Assembly: GCF_014641735.1 (NCBI RefSeq)
Contig: NZ_BMIH01000003.1
Coordinates: forward strand, 744,001-808,000
Origin: Sphingomonas metalli
Lineage (GTDB): Bacteria; Pseudomonadota; Alphaproteobacteria; Sphingomonadales; Sphingomonadaceae
Direction: 5' to 3'
Length of the DNA stretch: 64,000 nt
In this document: one piece after another, positions 25,926 through 34,824 of the stretch
How the letters are laid out: each line of letters starts with the position of its first letter
Position numbering within the stretch: the first letter of the stretch is position 1
Position numbers and translations under genes: made by a program
The notes under the pieces: model-generated
The model's database searches: none
Seen by the model: the letters and a program-made list of their open reading frames with translations, nothing else
What the model was told of the DNA's origin: nothing

Positions 25926-26078
25926 GAGACCTTTGAAAAGTCTTCGGCCCACCCCGGCGAAGGCTGGGGCCCAGTTGGGGGACGTCCGTAAGTTACTGCA
26001 AAGCTTCACCCAGCTGGACCCCGGCCTGCGCCGGGGTGGACGCGAAATGTTGAGCGCCCGGACTTTCGCAAAGGTCTC
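25926..26078. mobile_element. MITE-like element with terminal inverted repeats (copy 1)
   Basis: Left end GAGACCTTTGAAAAGTC (25926-25942) is inverted at the right as GACTTTCGCAAAGGTCTC (26061-26078). Inside are two inner palindromes, CACCCCGGCGAAGGCTGGGG near 25950 and CCCGGCCTGCGCCGGGGTGG near 26020-26038. It codes for nothing recognisable. A second copy is at 61649-61794. A further GGCCCCAGCCTTCGCTGGGG unit follows at 26121-26140. Confidence 0.65.
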
Positions 26079-26173
26079 CCTGCGAACTTCCGGTGATCGC
26101 GCCGGGAAGGAGCCGCGGGAGGCCCCAGCCTTCGCTGGGGCGACGGTTTGAGCTGGGGACCTTCGGCAACAAC

Positions 26174-26296
26174 CCGTTCGTGCTGAGGAGAGGCTGAGCG
26201 CAGCCGAAGCCCCGTCTCGAAGCACCTGCCGCACAGGCCATACTGGCCCTTCGAGACGCCGTTTCGACTTCGCTCAACGGCTCCTCAGGGCGAATG
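26174..26296. repeat. Inverted repeat of the CGTTCGTGCTGAG family
   Basis: CCGTTCGTGCTGAG at 26174 and CTCAGGGCGAATGG ending at 26296 are inverted arms, with CGTCTCGAAG / CTTCGAGACG arms inside. Same family as 38222-38290. Together with copy 1 of the MITE-like element this fills the 429-bp space between the paralogue pair and hom. Confidence 0.65.
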
Positions 26297-26315
26297 GCGT
26301 CCTGCGGAAACAAGC

Positions 26316-27605
26316 CTATCCCAGGATCGGCATCCACAAGGGTTGGCCCGCCAGGCTCTGCGACCCGCGCAGCCGTTCCAGCGCCTGCGCCACGCAGCGT
26401 TCCGGCCCTTCATGCGTCACGATCGCGACGAGGACATGGCCCTCCACCGTCACGCCGCGCTGGATCAGGCTTTCGATCGACACGCCCGCATCGCGCATCG
26501 CCGCGGCGATCTCGGCGAGCACGCCGACCCGGTCCTCGACGGTGAAGCGCAGATAGGCGCGGCCGCGGCGCTCGCCGCTGTCGGCGGCCGTCGGCGCGGC
26601 GAGAAGCGCGGCGGGCATGGCGAAGGGCGGCCCGGCGACCCCGCGGGCGATGTCGATCAGGTCGGCGACCACCGCACTCGCGGTCGGCCCCTCGCCCGCC
26701 CCGGCGCCCTGGAAGAAGAGGCGGCCGACATGATCGCCCTCCGCCACCACCGCGTTGGTCGAGCCGGTGACATGCGCGAGCGGATGATCGAACGGCACGA
26801 GGTGCGGATGGACCCGCTGGAACAGCCCGTGCGGCCCCGCCTCGGCCAGACCGACCAGCCGGACCCGATGGCCCAGCGCCGCCGCCTCGGCGATGTCGGC
26901 GCCCAGCACATGGCGAATCCCCTGCGCCTGCACCGCGGCGAAGGCCGGCCGTGTGCCGAAGGCGATGCTGGCGAGGATCGACAGCTTGTGTGCCGCATCG
27001 ATCCCGTCGATGTCGAAGGTGGGATCGGCTTCCGCGTAACCCAGCGCCTGCGCCTCGGCGAGCACCTCGGCGAAGTCGCGGCCCTCCGCCTCCATCTTCG
27101 ACAGGATGAAATTGCAGGTGCCGTTGAGGATGCCATAGACGCGGCCGATCGCATTCGCCGCCGCGCCTTCGCGCAAGCCCTTGATGACCGGGATGCCGCC
27201 GGCGACCGCCGCCTCGAACTTGAGCGGTGCGTTGCCACGCTCGGCCAGCTCAGCCAGCTCGAGGCCATGGTGCGCCAGCATTGCCTTGTTCGCGGTGACG
27301 AAACCCCGGCCCGCGGCGAGAGTCGCCCGGGCGAGGGTCAGCGCGGGCCCGTCCGAACCGCCGATCATCTCGGCCACCACGTCCACATCGTCCTGCGCGG
27401 CGAGCGCGCTGGTGTCGTCCACCCAGGCGAAGCGCGACAGGTCGATGCCGCGGTCTCGCGTACGATCGCGGGCGGAAATGGCGACGACCTCGATCGGGCG
27501 CCCCGCGCGGCGGGTAATCAGGTCGCGGTTTGCGTCGAGCAGCCGGATGACGCCGCCGCCTACCGTGCCCAGCCCTGCCAATGCCACCCGCAACGCGTCC
27601 GCCAT
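26316..27605 (-). CDS. hom: Homoserine dehydrogenase
   Basis: Reduces aspartate semialdehyde to homoserine for threonine and methionine synthesis. The 429-residue protein has an N-terminal NAD(P)-binding domain (VALAGLGTVGGGVIRLL, about residues 8-24), the catalytic domain with FVTANKAMLAHHG, AAVAGGIPVIKGLREG and GILNGTCNFILSKM, and a Lys/Asp active site in YAEADPTFDIDGIDAAHKL. A C-terminal ACT domain (about 345-420: RFTVEDRVGVLAEIAAAMRD) suggests threonine feedback. The start MADALRV at 27605 is chosen over an upstream in-frame ATG that runs through repeat sequence. Divergent from the OPT gene. Confidence 0.95.
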   Translation of the reverse strand: MADALRVALAGLGTVGGGVIRLLDANRDLITRRAGRPIEVVAISARDRTRDRGIDLSRFAWVDDTSALAAQDDVDVVAEMIGGSDGPALTLARATLAAGRGFVTANKAMLAHHGLELAELAERGNAPLKFEAAVAGGIPVIKGLREGAAANAIGRVYGILNGTCNFILSKMEAEGRDFAEVLAEAQALGYAEADPTFDIDGIDAAHKLSILASIAFGTRPAFAAVQAQGIRHVLGADIAEAAALGHRVRLVGLAEAGPHGLFQRVHPHLVPFDHPLAHVTGSTNAVVAEGDHVGRLFFQGAGAGEGPTASAVVADLIDIARGVAGPPFAMPAALLAAPTAADSGERRGRAYLRFTVEDRVGVLAEIAAAMRDAGVSIESLIQRGVTVEGHVLVAIVTHEGPERCVAQALERLRGSQSLAGQPLWMPILG

Positions 27606-27641
27606 CCGTCCTGTCCCCGCTATCGTGTTGTCATACTCATC

Positions 27642-27735
27642 GTCATGCCGGGCTTGTCCCGGCATCGACCGTTGCGCATGGCCAACGGCCGTTGCCTATG
27701 CGGAACAGTGGCCTCCGGAACAAGTCCGGGGTGAC
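27642..27735. repeat. Inverted-end palindromic repeat between hom and the OPT gene
   Basis: GTCATGCCGGGCTTGTCCCG (27642-) and CGGAACAAGTCCGGGGTGAC (ending 27735) are inverted ends of a roughly 94-bp unit, with GGCCAACGGCCGTTGCC in the centre. It resembles the other REP-doublet elements in layout but has a different core. Confidence 0.6.
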
Positions 27736-27790
27736 GGCGCGGTCTTGTCCGGCGCTTTGCAAAGCGGCTGGCATCGGCCATGCTGGCGAC

Positions 27791-29749
27791 ATGACCACCT
27801 CCTCCGTCCGGCCGATGGCCGAGCTGACCGTACGCGGCGTCCTGCTCGGCGGGCTCATCACGCTGCTGTTCACCGCCGCAAACGTCTATCTGGGCCTGAA
27901 GGTCGGGCTGACCTTCGCCACTTCAATCCCGGCGGCAGTGATCTCCATGGCGATCCTGCGCTATCTGCCCGGCGCGACGATCCTGGAAAACAATATCGTC
28001 CAGACGGTCGCCTCGGCCGCCGGCACGCTGGCGGCGATCATCTTCGTGCTGCCGGGTCTCGTCATGATCGGCTGGTGGCAGGGCTTTCCCTATCTGACGA
28101 CCGCCGCGATCACCGCGTTCGGCGGCATCTTGGGCGTGATGTTCTCGGTCCCGCTGCGCCGCGCGCTCGTGGTCGACACGCCCCTGCCCTATCCCGAAGG
28201 CCGCGCCGCCGCCGAGGTACTGAAGGTCGGCGCCGGCAGCCGCGAAGGCGCGGCGGAAAGCGCGCGGGGGCTGATGATGATCGTGTGGAGCGCGGTGACC
28301 TCCGCCGCCTTCGCCATCCTGACCCAGACCCGGCTTGCGACGGCGGAGGCGGCGCTGTGGTTTCGCGCGGGGAGCGGCGCGACGGGGATCGCGGGCGGCC
28401 TGTCCTTCGCGCTGATCGGCGCTGGGCATCTGGTCGGCCTGTCGGTCGGCCTCGCCATGTTCGTCGGGATCGTCGTGGGCTGGTGGATCGTGCTGCCGAT
28501 CCTGACCGCCGCGGCGCCGATCGCGGCGGGCGGCGACGTCGCCGCCTGGGCGGGCGGCGTGTTCCGCAGCGACGTGCGCTTCTTCGGCGCGGGCGTGATC
28601 GGAGTGGCGGCGATCTGGACGCTGCTCAAGATCATCGGGCCGGTCGTCCGTGGCATCCAGTCGGCGATCGCCGCCTCCGCCGCCAAGCGCGACGGCGCCA
28701 CCGTGGAACTGGGCGAGCGCGACCTGCCGATCGGCATCGTCGCGGGCGTGACGCTGGCGATGCTGGTGCCGATCGCACTTCTTCTCTGGACGGTGATCCG
28801 CGGCGGGCCGCTGGCCGGATCGGAAGTCGCGCTGATCGGCGGCGCGCTCCTGTTCATCCTCGTCATCGGGCTCGTGATCGCGGCGGTGTGCGGATACATG
28901 GCCGGGCTGATCGGTGCCTCGAATTCGCCGGTATCGGGAATCGGCATCCTGTCGGTGCTGGCGGCCAGCCTGATGCTCGTCGGGTTCTTCGGCCGCGGCA
29001 CCTCGCCCGACGTCACGCAGGCACTGGTCGCCTATGCGTTGATCGTGACCGGGATCGTGTTCGGCGTGGCGACCATCTCCAACGACAATCTTCAGGATCT
29101 GAAGACCGGCCAGCTGGTCGGCGCGACGCCGTGGAAGCAGCAGGTGGCGCTGGTCTTCGGCGTGATCTTCGGCTCGATCGTGGTGCCGCCGGTGCTCAAC
29201 CTGCTCGGCTCGACGCTGGGCTTCGTCGGCACGCCGGGCGCGGGGCCGAACGCGCTGGCCGCGCCGCAGGCTGCGCTGATCTCCGCGCTCGCCAAGGGCG
29301 TGCTCGGCGGGGACCTGAACTGGGCGATGATCGGCTGGGGCGCACTCGCCAGTGCGGTCATCATCGTGATCGACGAGGCGCTGGGCCGGGCGGGCAAGCT
29401 CCGCCTGCCGCCGCTGGGCGTCGGCCTCGGCGTGTATCTGCCGATGGCGGTGACGCTGCCGGTGGTGCTGGGTGCGGTGATCGGCGCGATCTACGACCGC
29501 TGGGCGCGACGACAGCCCGATGCCGAGGGCGCCGAGCGGATGGGCGTGCTCGCCGCGACGGGCATGATCGTGGGCGAGAGCCTGTGGGGCGTGGCATTTG
29601 CCGGGATCGTCTACGCGACAGGCTCGGATGCGCCGCTCGCGATCGTCGGTCCGCCCTTTGAAACCGCAGCCCTGATAGGGGGCACGCTGCTGTTCCTGGC
29701 GCTTGTGGCCATGCTCTACCGCTATGCGCGCGTGCAGGTACGGGGGTGA
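27791..29749 (+). CDS. OPT-family oligopeptide transporter
   Basis: A 652-residue polytopic inner membrane protein of the OPT superfamily, proton-coupled importers of small peptides or metal chelates. The N-terminal helix has the family segment TAANVYLGLKVGLTFATSIP. LENNIVQTVASAAGTLA, PLPYPEGRAAAEVLKVG and the later GASNSPVSGIGILSVLAAS are OPT signatures, as is ATISNDNLQDLKTGQLVGAT. About 15 membrane segments. The start MTTSSVRPMAEL is chosen because the frame upstream runs through a repeat. Substrate unknown. It converges on the PaiB-like pseudogene. Confidence 0.93.
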   Translation: MTTSSVRPMAELTVRGVLLGGLITLLFTAANVYLGLKVGLTFATSIPAAVISMAILRYLPGATILENNIVQTVASAAGTLAAIIFVLPGLVMIGWWQGFPYLTTAAITAFGGILGVMFSVPLRRALVVDTPLPYPEGRAAAEVLKVGAGSREGAAESARGLMMIVWSAVTSAAFAILTQTRLATAEAALWFRAGSGATGIAGGLSFALIGAGHLVGLSVGLAMFVGIVVGWWIVLPILTAAAPIAAGGDVAAWAGGVFRSDVRFFGAGVIGVAAIWTLLKIIGPVVRGIQSAIAASAAKRDGATVELGERDLPIGIVAGVTLAMLVPIALLLWTVIRGGPLAGSEVALIGGALLFILVIGLVIAAVCGYMAGLIGASNSPVSGIGILSVLAASLMLVGFFGRGTSPDVTQALVAYALIVTGIVFGVATISNDNLQDLKTGQLVGATPWKQQVALVFGVIFGSIVVPPVLNLLGSTLGFVGTPGAGPNALAAPQAALISALAKGVLGGDLNWAMIGWGALASAVIIVIDEALGRAGKLRLPPLGVGLGVYLPMAVTLPVVLGAVIGAIYDRWARRQPDAEGAERMGVLAATGMIVGESLWGVAFAGIVYATGSDAPLAIVGPPFETAALIGGTLLFLALVAMLYRYARVQVRG

Positions 29750-29800
29750 CTCCGTGCCTGGGGGCTGCGGAGAGCGGCCCCTCCACGCTTGCGAACCGAT

Positions 29801-30428
29801 CTAATCCCGCGCTGCCTGCATGATCCTGGCTACGGCGGCGTCCTGAGGGCGACCGGTAGCGGCGAGGCCATCGATCACACTGTCGGTTGGCGTCCGGATG
29901 GTGCTGCGCCATCTTCCAGGTTCCGGAGAGGGCCGTGATCGACAAGCGCATGCCCACGATCCCGCGGAGCAGGCGATCACGATAATCGGCGGGCGCGTCT
30001 TCCACGCGCCAGGGTTCGTCGCGCTCCGCCTCGTGCCGGTCGGTCAGCGCGGCGACATGGGCGCGGAGCCAATCGGGATCGCGCTCGACCGAGAGGTCGC
30101 CACGCGCTTTGACCACGACATAGTTCCAGGTCGGGACGGCACGGCCGTCGACCCGTTTGGACGGGTACCAGCCGGGATGCAGATAGGCGTGCGGACCCTG
30201 GAAGATGGCGAGCGCGGTCCCGCCCCGCTCCGCGATCCGCCAGAAGGGGTTTGCGAGCGCGACATGCCCTTCCAGCCGCGTCGCGCCGTGATCGGCGAGC
30301 AGCGGCAAGTGCACCGCCTCGATCCGGCCGTCCGGATCGGCCGCGACCAGCGACGCGAAGGCGATGTCGCGCATCGCCGCGGCGAGCACCGCCGGCCGCT
30401 CCTCGCGGAACTGGCGCGGCGGGTACAT
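29801..30428 (-). pseudogene. PaiB-like FMN-binding protein, frameshifted near the C-terminus
   Basis: Family: FMN-binding split-barrel proteins related to PaiB (annotated as negative transcriptional regulators). The intact part starts MYPPRQFREERPAVLAAAMR and keeps the typical HLPLLADHG, GHVALANPFWR, GPHAYLHPGWYPSK, VPTWNYVVVKARG and GIVGMRLSITALSGTWKMAQ segments. After HHPDANRQ the frame is lost near 29877-29884. The expected ending VIDGLAATGRPQDAAVARIM followed by QAARD and a TAG stop at 29801 is present in another frame. The span of 628 bases is not a multiple of three, consistent with loss of two bases (or gain of one). The unshifted frame would run on to 29361, antisense to the OPT gene. 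It may be a true pseudogene or a sequencing error. Confidence 0.8.
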
Positions 30429-30439
30429 CGGAGTTTTCG

Positions 30440-31723
30440 TCAGGCCATGGCGGCGAGGAGCTCGTCCACGCCGACAAAGGCGAAGCCGATCGAGCTGTCG
30501 GCGATGCCATAGGGCAGGAACAGACGGTCGCCGTGCAGGATCGCGCCGCACGAATAGACGACGTTGGGCACATATCCCTCGCGGTCCTGATCCTTGGCGG
30601 CGAGGATCGGCTCGCGCGTCCGGCCGATCACCTTGGACGGATCATGCTTGTCGAGCAGCACGGCGCCGATCGAATATTTGCGCATCGCGCCGACCCCGTG
30701 GGTCAGCAGCAGCCAGCCCTCGTCCAGCTCGATGGGCGGACCGCAATTGCCGATCTGCACGAGCTCCCACGGATAGACGGGGGTGAGGATCTTCTCGCCA
30801 TTGTCCCAATGGGTCAGATCGTTCGACTTGAGCAGGAACAGGTTCTCGCCGTCCGATCGGCCGATCATCATATACTGGCCGTCGACCGCGCGCGGAAACA
30901 GCGCCATGCCCTTGTTGTGGCTGGCGGTGCCGCTCATCGGCACGAGATCGAAGGCGCGGAAGTCGCGGGTGCGCATCAGCTCAGACTGGATCGACGAGCC
31001 GTTATAGGCGGTATAGGTGCCGATCCATTCGAAGCTGCCGTCCTCATGCTGGAAGCGGACGATGCGCATGTCCTCCAGCCCCTTGGACTGGGCACCGGTC
31101 ATCGGGAAGATGACGGTGCCCGACAGGGTGGAGTCGCGATGGCGATAGACGGTGATCGGCCCTTCGAGCACCGACTCGCGATCCTGCCCGACCGCGTCGG
31201 TCGCGGTGGCGAAGGGCGGTTCGGGCGCGAGCCTCATCTCGTCGCGATCGGTGATGATGCCTTCCCGGAACGCGACGGAGGAAATGTGCCCCTCGCCCAC
31301 CGACCGCATCGACATGAGGATGCGCAGCGACCCCGGGGGCATGCCCGACTGGTCGAAATGCGGGACCGCCGACGGATTCATCAGCGCCGCGGCGGCATAG
31401 CTGTATTCGTGGCAGAAATAGGCGCCGATCAGCTGCCGCTTCTCGTCGTCGATGCGCGCACCGTCGAGGCCGAGCAGGTCCTCGATCTCGTCATAGCGGG
31501 TCATGAAGACGCGCCGCGTCTGCCAGTGCCGCGCCTCGAAATCCTTGAGCACGGTCTCCAGCTCGGCGCGCGCCTGCGCCGTGGTCATGGCCAGCACCTC
31601 GCCCACCAGCCGCTCGGTGCGGCTGGGCGGGGCGCCGTGGCCGCCGAACGCGATGTGGAACGGGCGAACCACCACGCGCGAGGGATCGGCGTGCAGCCGC
31701 AATTCGTGGTTGAAGAGCTTCAT
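30440..31723 (-). CDS. Glycoside hydrolase family 130 protein (beta-mannoside phosphorylase/hydrolase type)
   Basis: A 427-residue, signal-less five-bladed beta-propeller enzyme. GH130 signatures are seen: SKGLEDMRIVRFQ, the GxEDxR motif whose Asp acts as proton donor; GTYTAYNGSSIQSEL; SHNKGMALFPRAVDGQYMMI; LVQIGNCGPPIELDEGWLLL THG split over about residues 320-345; and YVPNVVYSCGAILHGDRLFL PYG near the end. Characterised relatives phosphorolyse or hydrolyse beta-1,2- or beta-1,4-mannosides. The gene is 53 bp downstream of a GT4 glycosyltransferase and 11 bp upstream of the PaiB-like pseudogene. The N-terminal 100 residues are longer than in small GH130 enzymes. Exact substrate not determinable. 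Confidence 0.85.
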   Translation of the reverse strand: MKLFNHELRLHADPSRVVVRPFHIAFGGHGAPPSRTERLVGEVLAMTTAQARAELETVLKDFEARHWQTRRVFMTRYDEIEDLLGLDGARIDDEKRQLIGAYFCHEYSYAAAALMNPSAVPHFDQSGMPPGSLRILMSMRSVGEGHISSVAFREGIITDRDEMRLAPEPPFATATDAVGQDRESVLEGPITVYRHRDSTLSGTVIFPMTGAQSKGLEDMRIVRFQHEDGSFEWIGTYTAYNGSSIQSELMRTRDFRAFDLVPMSGTASHNKGMALFPRAVDGQYMMIGRSDGENLFLLKSNDLTHWDNGEKILTPVYPWELVQIGNCGPPIELDEGWLLLTHGVGAMRKYSIGAVLLDKHDPSKVIGRTREPILAAKDQDREGYVPNVVYSCGAILHGDRLFLPYGIADSSIGFAFVGVDELLAAMA

Positions 31724-31776
31724 CGCGTCTGGCGGCCCCGATACTGGTCGTCACTGGCGCGGCGACACGAGCGTGG

Positions 31777-34047
31777 CTACGCGACGGCGCGCGACGCTCC
31801 TGCCACGGGGATAGCCTTGCGCGCCAGCCCCGAAATCGCACAATTCGCCAGTTGCAGCGCGAGGATCGACTCGGCGCCCTGGTTGCGGTTGAGCCCGTTG
31901 GGCATCAGTCCGTCGAAGCATCCGCCATCGGCGACGCTGGCCAGCGGCAGGTCGAGGTCGTTGGCGCCGAGGAACCAGCCATAGGCGCGCATAGCCTCGT
32001 CCACCCAGCGCTGCTCCCCGGTCGCCGCGTGCGCGGCAAGGCAGGCATCGACGGTCGCCTGCGCCTCCAGCGGCTGCTGATCGAACTGAAGCGGTTCGGC
32101 ATAGGGTCGGCCGAAGCTCTCGGTGCCGACCGCGCGGAACCGGCCCTCGGGCGATATCTGCTTGCTGCAGATCCATTCGAGCGTGTGGAGACCGCAGTCG
32201 ATCAGGTCCTGACGATTAAGCGCCATGCCGGCGCGGATCAGCGCCTCCGGCAGACGGGCATTGTCATAGGCCAGCACGATCTCGAACCACTGCCATTCCG
32301 GGCGCCGCGTTTCGGCGAGCAGTTCGAGATGGGTGTCCGGAAAGCGCTGCAGGATGGTACGCGCCAGTTCGTGCCCGGGCTTGGCCTCGAGCATCGCCGC
32401 GGCGCCGAGCATCGCAAAGGCCTGGGCGCGCGGCGAATGGAGGTCGAGCGCCACCGCGGCGGTCGCGTCGAACATCACGCTCGCCCAGTCGCGGTGCTTG
32501 GCGGCGCGGGCATCGCGCGCGGTGACGCCGAGCGCCCAGATGGTGCGGCCGTTCGAATCCTCCGACCCGACATCCTCGCACCAGCTGCGATCGAAGTGCA
32601 TGAAGTTGCGGAAGCGACGCTTGTCCGGGTTCCAGGCATATTGGACGAAGGACGCGTAGACGGTTGTCCACTTGTCGCACCGCTCGTCGTCGAGTTCGGG
32701 CATCGCGCTCATCAGCATCAGCGCGCGGGCATTGTCGTCGATGCAATAGCCGTGACGGCGGTCGGGCACCGAGTAGATCGAGTGCTGGAGCATGCCGGTC
32801 GCATCGCTCATCCGCTCGACAGCGGAAAAGTCGGGCGCGAGCGGGCGAAGCGCCGGCGCGGACGCCACGATCCGCCGCGGTCGCGCCGCCACTGCTGCTT
32901 CGGTCTCCGCCATCGCCGCCTCCGCCAGTCGCGGCCAGATCATCGTGCGGCCCCGCGCATAGGCCCGCCGCGACAGGGCCAGCCGATCGCGATCGTTGGA
33001 CAGCAGCCGGTCGATATCGCGTGCGAACGCCTGCGCGTCGCCGAAGTCGACCAGCACGCCATGGCCGTCCGCCAGAATTTCGGTGGCGTGCACATAGGGG
33101 GTCGAGATCACCGGCTTGCCGACGCCGATCGCGTAGGACAGCGTGCCGGAAGTGATCTGCGCCGGATTGGTGTAGGGCGTCGCGTAGATATCGGCCGCCT
33201 GGAGATATTCGAGCAGCTCGTCATGCTCGAGAAAGGCGTCGACGAACTCCACATTGGCGGCGACGCCCTTCTCGGCGGCGAGCGCCTTGAGATGGTCGCG
33301 GTACCGCTCGCCCTCATGCGCAACGAGATTGGGGTGGGTGGCCCCGAGAACGACGTAGAGCAGGTCCGGGTGGCGGGCGACCGCGGCCGGTAGTGCAGAG
33401 ATGATCGTCTCGATCCCCTTGTTGGGCGCGAGGAGACCAAAGGTCAGGACGACCGGACGGCCTTCCCAGCCGAAGCGTGGCTTGAGCTGGTTGGGATCGA
33501 GCAGCGGCCGATCGGGAACGCCATGGGGGATCATGACGATCTGGCGTGGGTTGGCGCCATAGACGCGCTGGAGAATCTCGCGCCCCTTCTCCGCCATCAC
33601 CACGATCCGCGCCGCGCGCTGGAGCAGGCCCTCCAGCACCCGGCGCTCGTCGGCACTCGGCTTTTCGAGCACCGTGTGGAGGGTGACGATCAGCGGCAGC
33701 GTCGTGCGGTCGAGAAGCGACAGGATATGCTCGCCGGCCGGGCCGCCATAGATGCCATATTCGTGCTGGAGCCAGATGGCCTGGGCGCCGGATGCCTCGA
33801 TCGCACGCGCCGCGGCGAGATAGGCGGAGAGGTCATGCTGGGCGATCGCGCCGGTGACGGCCGGCGGATAGGCGTAGCGTCCCGGGTGGTCGTCCATCGC
33901 CCATACATCGACGCGAACGTCGGGAAAGCGATCGCGCACCGCCTTGTAGACGTCGGTGGTGAAGGTGGCGAGGCCGCACTGACGCGGCAGGAAGTTACCG
34001 ATCAGCGCCAGATGATTGATCGTACCCGCACCCACGCGCTCCACCAT
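31777..34047 (-). CDS. GT4 glycosyltransferase fused to a C-terminal helical-barrel-like domain
   Basis: A 756-residue two-part protein. The N-terminal half (about 1-380) is a GT-B glycosyltransferase of family 4: HLALIGNFLPRQCGLATFTT, WLQHEYGIYGG, VMIPHGVPDRP, VLTFGLLAPNKGIETIISAL and the C-terminal donor-site segment ATPYTNPAQITSGTLSYAIG. The C-terminal half (about 400-740) is alpha-helical, with RHGYCIDDNARALMLMSA, FMHFDRSWCEDVGSEDSNGR and WQWFEIVLAYDNARLPEALI; it resembles the (alpha/alpha)6 folds of glycoside hydrolases and epimerases. Partner of the GH130 gene just downstream. The ATG at 34047 is preferred because AGGA lies 5 nt before it, with in-frame starts up to 34092 possible. Product glycan unknown. 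Confidence 0.85.
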   Translation of the reverse strand: MVERVGAGTINHLALIGNFLPRQCGLATFTTDVYKAVRDRFPDVRVDVWAMDDHPGRYAYPPAVTGAIAQHDLSAYLAAARAIEASGAQAIWLQHEYGIYGGPAGEHILSLLDRTTLPLIVTLHTVLEKPSADERRVLEGLLQRAARIVVMAEKGREILQRVYGANPRQIVMIPHGVPDRPLLDPNQLKPRFGWEGRPVVLTFGLLAPNKGIETIISALPAAVARHPDLLYVVLGATHPNLVAHEGERYRDHLKALAAEKGVAANVEFVDAFLEHDELLEYLQAADIYATPYTNPAQITSGTLSYAIGVGKPVISTPYVHATEILADGHGVLVDFGDAQAFARDIDRLLSNDRDRLALSRRAYARGRTMIWPRLAEAAMAETEAAVAARPRRIVASAPALRPLAPDFSAVERMSDATGMLQHSIYSVPDRRHGYCIDDNARALMLMSAMPELDDERCDKWTTVYASFVQYAWNPDKRRFRNFMHFDRSWCEDVGSEDSNGRTIWALGVTARDARAAKHRDWASVMFDATAAVALDLHSPRAQAFAMLGAAAMLEAKPGHELARTILQRFPDTHLELLAETRRPEWQWFEIVLAYDNARLPEALIRAGMALNRQDLIDCGLHTLEWICSKQISPEGRFRAVGTESFGRPYAEPLQFDQQPLEAQATVDACLAAHAATGEQRWVDEAMRAYGWFLGANDLDLPLASVADGGCFDGLMPNGLNRNQGAESILALQLANCAISGLARKAIPVAGASRAVA

Positions 34048-34251
34048 CGCCTTCCTCATGCCCCATAACAGGACAGGGACTCGCCCCGTCATGGCTGAAC
34101 GAACCGTTCATCGGGCCGAAGGTTGCATGGATTGCCGCAGCGCAACACGAAAATGTCACGATACATCGCTAGGGTAGATGATGCTGTTCCGTAAGCGCGA
34201 ACGGCTGATCAGTTCGTTGACCACGCAGCGCGTTGCAAAGACGAAGAAATT

Positions 34252-34698
34252 TCAGCCTCGACCGCGATAGGGCGCGACGCCCTGATCGGGCAGCCACAGT
34301 CCCTCGGGCGGCGCGCCGGACTGCCAGAAGACGTCGATCGGGATACCGCCGCGCGGATACCAAAATCCGCCGATTCGCAACCAGAGCGGCTTCATCTCGT
34401 CGAACAGACGCTGTCCGATCCCAACGGTGCAATCCTCGTGAAACGCGGCATGATTGCGGAACGCGCCGAGGAACAGCTTGAGCGACTTGGATTCGACGAT
34501 CGTCTCGCCCGGCGCATAGTCGAGGACGAGATGGGCGAAGTCGGGTTGGCCGGTCACCGGGCAGAGCGAGGTGAATTCCGGTACGGCGAAGCGCACGAGA
34601 TACAGGCTGCCGGGGCGGGGATTGGGAACATAGTCGAGCTCCGCCGCCTCGGGCGAGGCGGGCAGCGCGCTGGACTGGCCGAGATGCTTGGGGGTCAT
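34252..34698 (-). CDS. queF: NADPH-dependent 7-cyano-7-deazaguanine reductase (QueF, type I)
   Basis: Reduces preQ0 to preQ1 in queuosine biosynthesis, a cytoplasmic T-fold enzyme. At 148 residues it is the short, unimodular type. The nucleophilic Cys is in [20 protein letters not shown] (about residue 46) and the QueF motif [20 protein letters not shown] (about 69-88) binds NADPH. Glu/His residues of the substrate pocket (HEDC) are present. It stands alone between two divergent neighbours; no preQ1 riboswitch is evident in the short upstream region. Confidence 0.97.
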   Translation of the reverse strand: MTPKHLGQSSALPASPEAAELDYVPNPRPGSLYLVRFAVPEFTSLCPVTGQPDFAHLVLDYAPGETIVESKSLKLFLGAFRNHAAFHEDCTVGIGQRLFDEMKPLWLRIGGFWYPRGGIPIDVFWQSGAPPEGLWLPDQGVAPYRGRG

Positions 34699-34824
34699 GG
34701 CCGCGCATGTAGGGGCGCGGTGACCGGAAGCAAAGTTTGCGCGCGCTCGTGCACCCGAATGAGCGCAAAGTGCCTCTTTGCACTCCCTCGACGCCGCCGG
34801 GCCGGAAGATTAGGGAGCCGGCGC

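Noticed and set aside
28189..29016. A 275-codon Ser/Thr/Pro-rich minus frame opposite the OPT gene
   Set aside because: Antisense artefact of a membrane protein gene; no RBS or domain.
34165..34190. GGAAC-N17-CGAT upstream of the GT4 gene on minus, as an EcfG promoter
   Set aside because: The -10 half lacks GTT; too weak to include the GT4/GH130 pair in the stress regulon.
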